Shown here piece after piece: positions 52,341 through 59,663 of a stretch of 64,000 nt of DNA. The notes under the pieces were generated by a model. It ran no database searches. It saw only the letters and a program-made list of their open reading frames with translations, and was not told the DNA's origin. Position numbers and translations under genes: made by a program. Origin of the DNA: Agromyces badenianii (lineage in GTDB: Bacteria > Actinomycetota > Actinomycetes > Actinomycetales > Microbacteriaceae); NCBI RefSeq assembly GCF_003070885.1, contig NZ_CP028913.1:434001-498000 (forward strand), read 5' to 3'. Every line of letters begins with the position of its first letter. Position 1 is the first letter of the stretch.

Positions 52341-52378
52341 ACGGATGCCCCGTGGCTCACGAGCCACGGGGCATCCGT
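52341..52378. terminator. Perfect 18-bp hairpin terminator after rplL
   Basis: ACGGATGCCCCGTGGCTC pairs fully with GAGCCACGGGGCATCCGT, with a 2-base loop. It stands between convergent rplL and the DUF805 gene. The stem contains the GGATGCC word. Confidence 0.75.
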
Positions 52379-52390
52379 CGTCTCACGCCG

Positions 52391-52837
52391 TCAGCGGTCG
52401 AAGCGCGCGCCCGCCGGGTCGGAGGGCAGCAGGAAGAACACGAGCAGGATGATGCCGCCGATGAACGGCACGAGGCCGATGAAGTACCACCCGCCCGAGC
52501 GGTTCGTGTCGTGCAGGCGACGCCAGGCGAGGGCCAGCCACGGAATGAACGTCGCGAGCGCCCAGATCGAATAGGGGATCACGGCGACTGCGAACCCCGG
52601 GCCCGGCACGATCATGCCGTTGTCCGAGACGGTCGAGCCCGCGGCCCCGGCCGCGGCTGCGATGCCGTAGAGCACGCCCGCGACGATCGTGTTGATGAGG
52701 AACCACCACCAGAACTCGCTGCGGCTGGCTCGGCCCGAGAACGTGGCGTACTTCTTGAAGAACCTGCTGATCGCCTGCCCGAAGGATGCTCCGTAGAGCG
52801 GTGCTGACAGGGGAGCTGCTGAGATGTTGACGGTCAT
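52391..52837 (-). CDS. DUF805 membrane protein
   Basis: 148 residues. The DUF805 pattern is clear: ISRFFKKYATFSGRASRSEF, WWWFLINTIVAGVLYGIAAA, LATFIPWLALAWRRLHDTNR, SGGWYFIGLVPFIGGIILLV. Four membrane helices. The family is widespread and of unknown function; in some bacteria it accompanies stress or phage-derived genes. ATG has GAAGGAG upstream. Convergent with rplL. Confidence 0.92.
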   Translation of the reverse strand: MTVNISAAPLSAPLYGASFGQAISRFFKKYATFSGRASRSEFWWWFLINTIVAGVLYGIAAAAGAAGSTVSDNGMIVPGPGFAVAVIPYSIWALATFIPWLALAWRRLHDTNRSGGWYFIGLVPFIGGIILLVFFLLPSDPAGARFDR

Positions 52838-52918
52838 GTGACTCCTTCGATGGATGGTTCCAGGTGCGGGGTGCGCCGGCGGGTGGCGGCGAGCCCGTTC
52901 GCCGTCTCGGTGCGCCGT

Positions 52919-52952
52919 CGAGGTGCGCCGTCGAGGTGCGCCTCGTCAGCGA
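52919..52952. repeat. 13-bp tandem repeat
   Basis: GGTGCGCCGTCGA at 52919-52931 and 52932-52944, then a partial third copy to 52952. It lies in the 203-bp divergent region between the DUF805 and MarR genes. Confidence 0.8.
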
Positions 52953-53008
52953 CATCCTGTCGGCGATCGCGGGATCGGCGCGGGGGGCGCGCCGATGCGT
53001 CGGACGAA

Positions 53009-53033
53009 TATGTATAGCCGGGCTATGTATAAT
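53009..53033 (+). promoter_or_regulatory. Leaderless MarR promoter with palindrome and TATGTATA repeats
   Basis: Consensus TATAAT at 53028-53033 lies seven bases before the ATG at 53041, so the transcript is almost certainly leaderless. The 8-mer TATGTATA occurs at 53009-53016 and 53024-53031. The palindrome ATAGC-CGG-GCTAT (53014-53026) fits a MarR operator overlapping the -10 box. No good -35 box is seen. Confidence 0.65.
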
Positions 53034-53040
53034 TCAACTC

Positions 53041-53499
53041 ATGACGCAGCACGAACTCCCCACGGTGCTCGGAGACCTCGTCTTCGTGACCCACCGACTC
53101 ACCCGCCTCGCCGCCGCCGTCACCGGAAGCACCGAGTCGCCCGCAGTGTGGCGCACACTCGGCGTGCTGCGCGACCTCGGGCCGATGCGCCTCGGCGAGC
53201 TCGCCCGGGTCAGCCGAGTCACCCAGCCGACCATGACGAAGATCGTGAACGCCCTCGACGAGCGGGGCTGGATCCGCCGCATCGCCGACTCGAGCGACGC
53301 CCGTGCCTGGCTCATCTCCGCCGACCAGCGAGGGCTCGCGGCGCTCGACGCCTGGCGCGCAGAGCTGGGCCGCGCCCTCGCCCCGACCTTCGCCGACCTC
53401 GACGACACCGAACTCGACACCCTCGCCGACGCCGTCGAGATCGTGCGCGCCCGCCTCGAGCGTGCGGGCGACGCCGCGAGCACCGGGGTCGTCGCGTGA
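53041..53499 (+). CDS. MarR-family transcriptional regulator
   Basis: 152 residues. MarR fold: TEVWRTLGVL-like helix (SPAVWRTLGVLRDLGPMRLG), recognition helix LARVSRVTQPTMTKIVNALD, wing RIADSSDARAWLISADQRGL, and C-terminal dimer helices. It overlaps the following MFS gene by GTGA, so the two are translated together and the regulator likely controls that transporter. No ribosome site; leaderless -10 box (53028-53033). Confidence 0.9.
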   Translation: MTQHELPTVLGDLVFVTHRLTRLAAAVTGSTESPAVWRTLGVLRDLGPMRLGELARVSRVTQPTMTKIVNALDERGWIRRIADSSDARAWLISADQRGLAALDAWRAELGRALAPTFADLDDTELDTLADAVEIVRARLERAGDAASTGVVA

Positions 53500-54743
53500 G
53501 CGCCGGCCGCGGCGCGTCCCCCTCGATCCTGAAGCAGCCGAAAGCCGTCTGGGCGGTCGCGGCCGCGAGCGCGATCGCGTTCATGGGCATCGGTCTCGTC
53601 GACCCGATCCTGCCCGCGATCGCCGAGAGCCTCGAGGCCACGCCCACCGAGACCGAGATGCTCTTCACGAGCTACCTGCTCGTCACCGGGCTCGCGATGT
53701 TCGGCACGAGCTGGGTGTCGAGTCGCCTCGGCGCGAAGAAGACCCTGCTCATCGGTCTCGGCATCATCGTGGTGTTCGCGGCCGCGGCCGGCCTCTCGCA
53801 GAACGTCGAGTCGATCATCGGCTTCCGCGCGGGCTGGGGCCTCGGCAACGCGCTCTTCATCTCCACCGCACTCGCGACGATCGTCGGCGCGGCGGCCGGC
53901 GGATCCGCTTCGGCGATCATCCTCTACGAAGCGGCGCTCGGTCTCGGCATCGCGATCGGGCCGCTCCTCGGCGGGCTGCTCGGTCACCTCAGCTGGCGAG
54001 GGCCGTTCCTCGGCACGGCCGCGCTCATGGCGGTCGGGCTCATCGCCATCATCGTCTTCCTGAACGACGACGCGGATGCCTCGGGCGCCGGGCGACCCGA
54101 GCCCACGCGGCTCTCGGCGCCGCTGCGCGCCCTCCGCCAACCCGCTCTCGCCGTGCTCGCCGGTGCATCGCTCTTCTACAACATCGGCTTCTTCGTGCTG
54201 CTCGCCTACTCGCCGTTCCCGCTCGGCTTCGACGCCCTCGGCCTCGGCTTCACCTTCTTCGGGTGGGGCGTCGCGCTCGCGGTCACCTCGGTCTTCCTGG
54301 CGCCGGCGCTGACGGCACGAATGCGGCGCACCACCGTGCTGGGCATCGCGCTGCCGACCCTCGCCGCCGTGCTCGTGGCGGGCGGATTCGCGATCGACGA
54401 ACCGGGCTGGCTCGTCGTGTGCATCGTGGTGGGCGGACTCGTGCTCGGCGTGCTCAACACCGTGCTGACCGAGTGCGTCATGGAGGCGACCGACCTGCAG
54501 CGCTCGGTCGCGTCGAGCGCCTACTCCGCGGTGCGGTTCCTCGGCGGGGCCGTCGCGCCGCCCGCCGCCGCCGAGCTCGCGCGGCTCATCGCGCCCTCGG
54601 CGCCGTACTTCGCGGCGGCCGGTTCGGTGCTCGTGGCGTTCCTCATCGTGCTGTTCGGGCACCGGGCGCTTCGCCGAGTGAACGGCGCACCCGAACCCGC
54701 GGCCGTCGAGGCAGAGGCGATCACGGTCGGCGACGCGGCCTGA
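53496..54743 (+). CDS. MFS transporter, multidrug-type 12-TM
   Basis: 415 residues, about 12 hydrophobic segments. MFS motifs: FMGIGLVDPILPAIAESLEA (helix 1), SWVSSRLGAKKTLLIGLGII (A-motif), ALGLGIAIGPLLGGLLGHLS (motif C), FFVLLAYSPFPLGFDALGLG. The form is that of drug:H+ antiporters (DHA1). GTG start inside the MarR stop codon (GTGA). Regulated by the leaderless MarR promoter upstream. Confidence 0.9.
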   Translation: MSAGRGASPSILKQPKAVWAVAAASAIAFMGIGLVDPILPAIAESLEATPTETEMLFTSYLLVTGLAMFGTSWVSSRLGAKKTLLIGLGIIVVFAAAAGLSQNVESIIGFRAGWGLGNALFISTALATIVGAAAGGSASAIILYEAALGLGIAIGPLLGGLLGHLSWRGPFLGTAALMAVGLIAIIVFLNDDADASGAGRPEPTRLSAPLRALRQPALAVLAGASLFYNIGFFVLLAYSPFPLGFDALGLGFTFFGWGVALAVTSVFLAPALTARMRRTTVLGIALPTLAAVLVAGGFAIDEPGWLVVCIVVGGLVLGVLNTVLTECVMEATDLQRSVASSAYSAVRFLGGAVAPPAAAELARLIAPSAPYFAAAGSVLVAFLIVLFGHRALRRVNGAPEPAAVEAEAITVGDAA

Positions 54744-54795
54744 GGCATCCGCTCCAACGCACGCCGCCGGCCGACACGCGCTCGACGGCGGCCTC

Positions 54796-54831
54796 GTCGA
54801 TCGGGCTGTCGATCGGGCCCTCGATCGGGCT
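54796..54831. repeat. Three 12-bp tandem repeats at the lacI-type gene end
   Basis: Units with the core TCGATCGGGC run from 54796 to 54831, with small differences at the ends. They end at the stop codon of the minus-strand LacI gene (54831-54833), between convergent genes. Confidence 0.7.
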
Positions 54832-55853
54832 CAGCGCGGGGCGGCCGTGGAGCTCGCGCGCACCACGAGGCGCGTCGGCATCGGGGCGCCCGAGTCGGGC
54901 AGCGGGTCGGCCTCGGCGCCGTCGCCGAGCAGCCGCAGCACCACGTCGACCACCGCACGGCCCTGCTCGCCGGGGTACTGCTCGACGGTCGTGAGGTCGA
55001 ACATCTCGGCGTACTCGTGCCCGTCGACGCCCACGATCGAGAGCTCGCGGGGCACTGCGATGCCGAGCCGTTCCGCCGCGCGCATCGCTCCGAAGGCCAC
55101 CTCGTCGGATGCCGCGAACAGCGCCGTCGGGCGAGGCCCGGGATGCCCGAGCAACTGCAGCGCGGCGCGGTAGCCGCCCGGCATGCTCATCTCGGTCTCG
55201 ACGACGTCGGCCGGTGAGGGGGTGAGTCCCGCGGCGGCCATGGCCTCGAAGAACCCGAGCTGCCGCCGGCCCGGTACCGTGGCCGGGGCCTCGCCCGCCC
55301 CGGTGCCGGCGAGGTGCGCGATGCGCGTGTGGCCGAGGTGCAGCAGGTGCTCGGTCGCGAGCTGGCCGACCGCCCGGTCGTCGACGGCGAGCCGTGCCGC
55401 AGCTCCGCCGCTGCCGCCGAGGCACACGAGCGGCTTCTCCCGGAGCTCGAGCGCGGACACCTCGTGCTCGGAGAGGTCGACGCCGACGGCGATCACGGCG
55501 TCGACCCGCTTGCGGGCGAGGAAGAACTCGAACACCCGATTGCGCTCCGGGCCCGAATGGGCGAGGTTGTAGAGCGTCAGGTCGTAGCCGGCGGCGAGGA
55601 GAGCGCGCTCGATGCCCTCGAGCACCTCTCCGAAGAACCACCGGTTCACGAAGGGGATCACCACGCCGACGTTCTTCGTGCGCCCGGTCACGAGGCCCGC
55701 GGCATCGGGTGAGGCGATGTAGCCGATCGTCGCCGCGGCGGCCACGACGCGCTCCCTCGTGTCGTCGGCCACGTACCCCCGGCCGCTGAGCGCCCGGGAC
55801 GCCGTCGCCTTGGAGACGCCGGCGAGGCGCGCGACATCGCTGATGGCCGCCAT
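54831..55853 (-). CDS. LacI-family transcriptional repressor
   Basis: 340 residues. N-terminal helix-turn-helix SDVARLAGVSKATASRALSG with hinge helix region SPDAAGLVTGRTKNVGVVIP, then the sugar-sensing periplasmic-binding fold (RPTALFAASDEVAFGAMRAA, PRELSIVGVDGHEYAEMFDL). It is divergent from an alpha-glucoside-type importer, and identical GGAACCGGTTCC palindromes stand before both genes, so it should repress itself and the importer. ATG 55853 follows GAAGGGAGG. Confidence 0.93.
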   Translation of the reverse strand: MAAISDVARLAGVSKATASRALSGRGYVADDTRERVVAAAATIGYIASPDAAGLVTGRTKNVGVVIPFVNRWFFGEVLEGIERALLAAGYDLTLYNLAHSGPERNRVFEFFLARKRVDAVIAVGVDLSEHEVSALELREKPLVCLGGSGGAAARLAVDDRAVGQLATEHLLHLGHTRIAHLAGTGAGEAPATVPGRRQLGFFEAMAAAGLTPSPADVVETEMSMPGGYRAALQLLGHPGPRPTALFAASDEVAFGAMRAAERLGIAVPRELSIVGVDGHEYAEMFDLTTVEQYPGEQGRAVVDVVLRLLGDGAEADPLPDSGAPMPTRLVVRASSTAAPR

Positions 55854-55912
55854 CAGCGCCTCCCTTCGTCGGGCTGCTCCGAGCAGAGTGTACTGCCACG
55901 ATCGGCGAATAT

Positions 55913-55924
55913 GGAACCGGTTCC
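55913..55924. promoter_or_regulatory. LacI operator 1 (autoregulation)
   Basis: Perfect palindrome GGAACCGGTTCC, 60 bases before the lacI-type ATG. Identical to operator 2 at 56071. Confidence 0.75.
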
Positions 55925-56033
55925 CGAATGACATCGCCGCGCGGACTCGCCGACACACGCCTCAATTGGGAGCGCTCTCCGCCAGTAGTGGCGGACTTCG
56001 ATCCTCAGTGGCCGAACCGTGACCTCTCGTTAC

Positions 56034-56082
56034 TTGTGAGGAGGGTCGCCGGTGTCATACCGTGGAGGCTGGAACCGGTTCC
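56034..56082 (+). promoter_or_regulatory. Importer promoter with LacI operator 2
   Basis: TTGTGA (56034-56039), 16 bases, CATACC (56056-56061). The palindrome GGAACCGGTTCC (56071-56082) follows immediately, over the start of transcription, the classic place for repression. Centre to centre it is 158 bp from operator 1. Confidence 0.7.
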
Positions 56083-56122
56083 CGGCTTCGCCTGCACCAC
56101 ATTCACTCAACGAGGAGATGAC

Positions 56123-57481
56123 ATGAGAATCAGACGGCATCGCCGTTGGATGGCCCCCGTGGTGGCGGCCGCGGCGGTTGGACTCGCCCTCACGGGCTGT
56201 ACCGGCGACATCGCCGGCGAAGACGCGGCCGACACCGACTGCGCCGACTACGAGGAGTACGGCACGTTCGACGACGCCGAGGTCACGGTGGCCGGAACGA
56301 TCCTCGACCTCGAAGCCGATCGGCTGAGCGAGTCGTGGGCCGATTTCGAGACCTGCACCGGCATCTCGGTCGATTACCAGGGCTCGAGCGAGTTCGAGGC
56401 CCAGATCGCGGTGCTCGCCGAGGGCGGCAACGCTCCCGACGTCGGCATCGTCCCGCAGCCGGGTCTGCTGAACCGACTCGCCGCGGGCGGGTGGCTCATT
56501 CCCGCGTCGCAGCCGGTCGTCGACAACATCGATGAGTGGTGGGACCCCATCTGGAAGGAGTACGCCACCGTCGACGGCGAGGTGTACGCCGCTCCGCTGA
56601 TGGCCAGCATCAAGGGCTACATCTGGTACTCGCCCGCCGAGTTCGAAGAGAACGGCTACGAGATTCCGGCGACGCTCGACGAGCTCACCGCCCTCTCCGA
56701 GCAGATCGCGTCCGACAGCGGTCGGCAGCCATGGTGCGTCGGGCTCGAGTCGGGTGACGCGACCGGATGGCCCGGCACCGACTGGATCGAGGACTACGTG
56801 CTGCGCCTGCACGGACCCGAGGTCTACGACCAGTGGGTCACGCACGGCATCCCGTTCAACGACCCGCAGATCGCTGAGGCCTTCGACGGCGTCGGCGCGT
56901 ACCTGAAGAACGAAGAGATGGTCAACGCCGGCATCGGCAACGTGTCGACACTGGTCACCGAGGCCTTCCAAACCGGCGGGCTGCCGATTCTCGACGGCGA
57001 GTGCTCGCTGCATCACCAGGCCTCGTTCTACGAGACGTTCTGGAACCCCGATGGCGGTGACGCCAACACGGTCGCCTCCGACGGCACGGTCTTCGCGTTC
57101 CTGCTCCCGCCCGAAGAGGCAGGCGGCGGTCTGCAGGTCACCGGCGGCGGCGAGTTCCCGGTCGCGTTCCGCGACGCCGAAGAGGTCGAGGCGTTCCGCC
57201 ACTACCTCTCGAGCGATCTCTGGGCGAACAACCGGGTCAGCCTCGGCGGCGTCATCAGCGCGAACAAGGGGCTCGACCCCGAGGTCGCGTCGAGTGAGCT
57301 GCTCGTGCAGTCGATCGAGATCCTGCAGAACCCCGAGACCACGTTCCGGTTCGACGGGTCCGACCTGATGCCCGGTGCCGTCGGCGCCGACTCCTTCTGG
57401 AAGGGCATCGTGGCCTGGGTCGGCGGTGAAGACACCGCTCAGGTGCTCGACACCATCGAAGCCAGCTGGCCGGCGAGCTAG
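56123..57481 (+). CDS. Carbohydrate ABC transporter substrate-binding lipoprotein (alpha-glucoside type)
   Basis: 452 residues. Lipobox LALTGC (Cys26). Family 1 solute-binding fold: FEAQIAVLAEGGNAPDVGIV, PQPGLLNRLAAGGWLIP, YAAPLMASIKGYIWYSPAEF, WCVGLESGDATGWPGTDWIE, and CSLHHQASFYETFWNPDGG. These blocks fit AglE-like alpha-glucoside binding proteins. ATG 56123 follows GAGGAG. A stem-loop lies between it and the permease genes, and repression by the LacI protein is expected. Confidence 0.88.
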   Translation: MRIRRHRRWMAPVVAAAAVGLALTGCTGDIAGEDAADTDCADYEEYGTFDDAEVTVAGTILDLEADRLSESWADFETCTGISVDYQGSSEFEAQIAVLAEGGNAPDVGIVPQPGLLNRLAAGGWLIPASQPVVDNIDEWWDPIWKEYATVDGEVYAAPLMASIKGYIWYSPAEFEENGYEIPATLDELTALSEQIASDSGRQPWCVGLESGDATGWPGTDWIEDYVLRLHGPEVYDQWVTHGIPFNDPQIAEAFDGVGAYLKNEEMVNAGIGNVSTLVTEAFQTGGLPILDGECSLHHQASFYETFWNPDGGDANTVASDGTVFAFLLPPEEAGGGLQVTGGGEFPVAFRDAEEVEAFRHYLSSDLWANNRVSLGGVISANKGLDPEVASSELLVQSIEILQNPETTFRFDGSDLMPGAVGADSFWKGIVAWVGGEDTAQVLDTIEASWPAS

Positions 57482-57511
57482 TAGCGCGCAGCGCGCCGCA
57501 CGCGGCATGAT

Positions 57512-57543
57512 CGAGGGGCGGGGTTGCGAAACCCCGCCCCTCG
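57512..57543 (+). terminator. Intercistronic hairpin with GNRA loop
   Basis: CGAGGGGCGGGGTT / AACCCCGCCCCTCG, a perfect 14-bp stem closed by GCGA, 30 bases after the binding-protein stop. It probably raises the binding-protein mRNA level over the permease part. Confidence 0.6.
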
Positions 57544-57595
57544 TCACCCGGTTTGAACGACGACTCGGTTCAGTGAAGAACCTTTGGGAGGCACG

Positions 57596-58561
57596 ATGAC
57601 TACCCCCGATCTCCTCGGCAAGATCCTGCAGGTGGTGATGGGCCTCGTGGTGCTGGCCGCGGTCGTCGGCCTGCTCATCTTCTTCATCGACAAGGCACCC
57701 AAGAAGGGCCGCGACTACTGGCAGCTCGCGTTGTTCCTGCTCCCGGCGATGCTCTTCGTCGCGATCGGCCTGGTCTATCCCGCCATTCGCACGAGCTTCC
57801 TCGCGTTCCAGAACAATGCCGGCGAATGGTCGCTCGACAACTTCATCTGGATGTTCACCCAGCCCGCCGCCATCCGCACGCTCATCAACACGGTCCTCTG
57901 GGTGGCGCTCGCCCCGGTCATCTCGACGGTGATCGGCCTGGCCTACGCGGTGTTCATCGACAAGTCGCGCGGTGAGAAGTACTACAAGGTGATCCTGTTC
58001 ATGCCGATCGCCATCTCGTTCGTCGGGGCGGGCGTCATCTGGGGCTTCGTCTACGACTACAACGGCGTCGGCGATCAGATCGGCTTGCTGAACGCGATCG
58101 TGGTCGCATTCGGCGGCGAACCGGTGCAATGGTTGCAGACCGACCCGATCAACACCATCCTGCTGATCGTCATCATGATCTGGATCCAGACCGGATTCGC
58201 GATGGTGCTGCTCAGCGCCGCCATCAAGGGCGTCCCCACCGAGCAGATCGAGGCGGCCGAACTCGACGGCACGAACGCCTGGCAACGGTTCATGAACGTG
58301 ACCGTGCCGGGCATCCGAGGCTCACTCGTGGTGGTGTTCACGACCATCTCGATCGCCACGCTGAAGGTCTTCGACATCGTCAGAACGATGACGGCGGGCA
58401 ACTTCAACACCAGCGTGGTCGCCAACGAGATGTACACCCAGGCCTTCCGCGCGAGCGAGATCGGGCGGGGGTCGGCCCTCGCGCTCATCCTGTTCGTATT
58501 CGTGCTCCCGATCGTCATCTACAACGTCAATGTGCTTCGCAAGCAGAGGGAGATCCGATGA
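57596..58561 (+). CDS. Carbohydrate ABC transporter permease (AglF-like)
   Basis: 321 residues with about eight hydrophobic segments, including an extra N-terminal helix (about 8-33) typical of AglF permeases. The EAA loop is EAAELDGTNAWQRFMNVTVP, and ALFLLPAMLFVAIGLVYPAI begins the core. ATG follows GGGAGG. Overlaps the next permease gene (ATGA). No ATPase gene is in the cluster. Confidence 0.9.
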   Translation: MTTPDLLGKILQVVMGLVVLAAVVGLLIFFIDKAPKKGRDYWQLALFLLPAMLFVAIGLVYPAIRTSFLAFQNNAGEWSLDNFIWMFTQPAAIRTLINTVLWVALAPVISTVIGLAYAVFIDKSRGEKYYKVILFMPIAISFVGAGVIWGFVYDYNGVGDQIGLLNAIVVAFGGEPVQWLQTDPINTILLIVIMIWIQTGFAMVLLSAAIKGVPTEQIEAAELDGTNAWQRFMNVTVPGIRGSLVVVFTTISIATLKVFDIVRTMTAGNFNTSVVANEMYTQAFRASEIGRGSALALILFVFVLPIVIYNVNVLRKQREIR

Positions 58562-59553
58562 GCAGCGTCGCCCCCGCCGACCTCCCGATCGACAAGGAAC
58601 TCGCCGATGGTGAGGCGGCCGAGCTCGCCGAGAGAGAGCCCGGCACGAAGGCAGCGCGCGTCAAGAAGCGCCTCACGTCGCGCACCGCGACGATCGCGTC
58701 GCTCGTCATCGCCGTGGTCTGGACGATCCCGACGTTCGGCCTGCTGGTCTCGTCGTTCCGCCCCGCCGAGCTCATCCGCACGACGGGCTGGTGGACGATC
58801 TTCCAGAACCCCGGCTTCACGCTCGAGAACTACGCCACCGTGCTCTTCTCGACGTCGTCGTCATCACCGCAGCTCGGCTCGTACCTCGTGAACTCGATCG
58901 CGATCACCCTGCTCGGCACGCTGATCACGTTGGTCTTCGCGGCGATGGCGGCCTACGCGTTCGCGTGGATCAGGTTCAAATGGGTGAACTGGTTGTTCAT
59001 CTTCGTGTTCGCGCTGCAGATCATCCCCCTGCAGATGTCGCTCGTGCCCCTGTTGCAGATCTTCTCCACGTGGCTGCGGCCGATGCAGGCATGGCTGCAC
59101 GACATCGTGCCGATCATTCCCGAGCAGAACTACCTTCCGCTCTGGCTCGCTCACGCGATGTTCGGCCTGCCGCTCGCCATCTTCCTGCTGCACAACTTCA
59201 TCTCCGATATCCCCGCCGACGTCATCGAAGCGGCGAAGGTCGACGGCGCGACGCACGGGCAGATCTTCTTCCGCATCGTGCTGCCGCTCGCGACCCCCGC
59301 GCTCGCGTCGTTCGCGATCTTCCAGTTCATCTGGGTCTGGAACGATCTGCTCGTCGCGCTCATCTTCTCGGGAGGCACGCAAGACGTCGCCCCGATCACC
59401 CAGCGATTGGCGGAGCTGGTCGGCACGAGAGGCCAGGAGTGGCAGTTGCTGACGGCCGCGGCATTCGTCTCGATCGTGATCCCGCTGATCGTGTTCTTCA
59501 GCCTGCAGAGATACTTCGTGCGCGGCCTGCTGGCCGGAGCCACGAAGGGGTAG
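58558..59553 (+). CDS. Carbohydrate ABC transporter permease (AglG-like)
   Basis: 331 residues. Six core helices after a hydrophilic 45-residue N-terminal tail. MAAYAFAWIRFKWVNWLFIF, QIIPLQMSLVPLLQIFSTWL, and the EAA loop EAAKVDGATHGQIFFRIVLP are those of the second maltose/alpha-glucoside permease. ATG lies in the previous stop. It needs a separately encoded multi-purpose ATPase (MsiK-like), as is common in actinobacteria. Confidence 0.9.
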   Translation: MSSVAPADLPIDKELADGEAAELAEREPGTKAARVKKRLTSRTATIASLVIAVVWTIPTFGLLVSSFRPAELIRTTGWWTIFQNPGFTLENYATVLFSTSSSSPQLGSYLVNSIAITLLGTLITLVFAAMAAYAFAWIRFKWVNWLFIFVFALQIIPLQMSLVPLLQIFSTWLRPMQAWLHDIVPIIPEQNYLPLWLAHAMFGLPLAIFLLHNFISDIPADVIEAAKVDGATHGQIFFRIVLPLATPALASFAIFQFIWVWNDLLVALIFSGGTQDVAPITQRLAELVGTRGQEWQLLTAAAFVSIVIPLIVFFSLQRYFVRGLLAGATKG

Positions 59554-59583
59554 GCCGCCCGCGCAGTAGACGGGCAGGGGGAT

Positions 59584-59616
59584 GCGGATGCCGCAGGCGG
59601 GAGCCGCGGCATCCGC
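59584..59616 (+). terminator. Hairpin made of the GGATGCC word after the importer operon
   Basis: GCGGATGCCGC-N11-GCGGCATCCGC, a perfect 11-bp stem, 31 bases after the permease stop. No T run. Confidence 0.6.
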
Positions 59617-59663
59617 CATGCAACCCATGGCAGTGTGCGGCGCAACACGGTAGAACGGGATGC

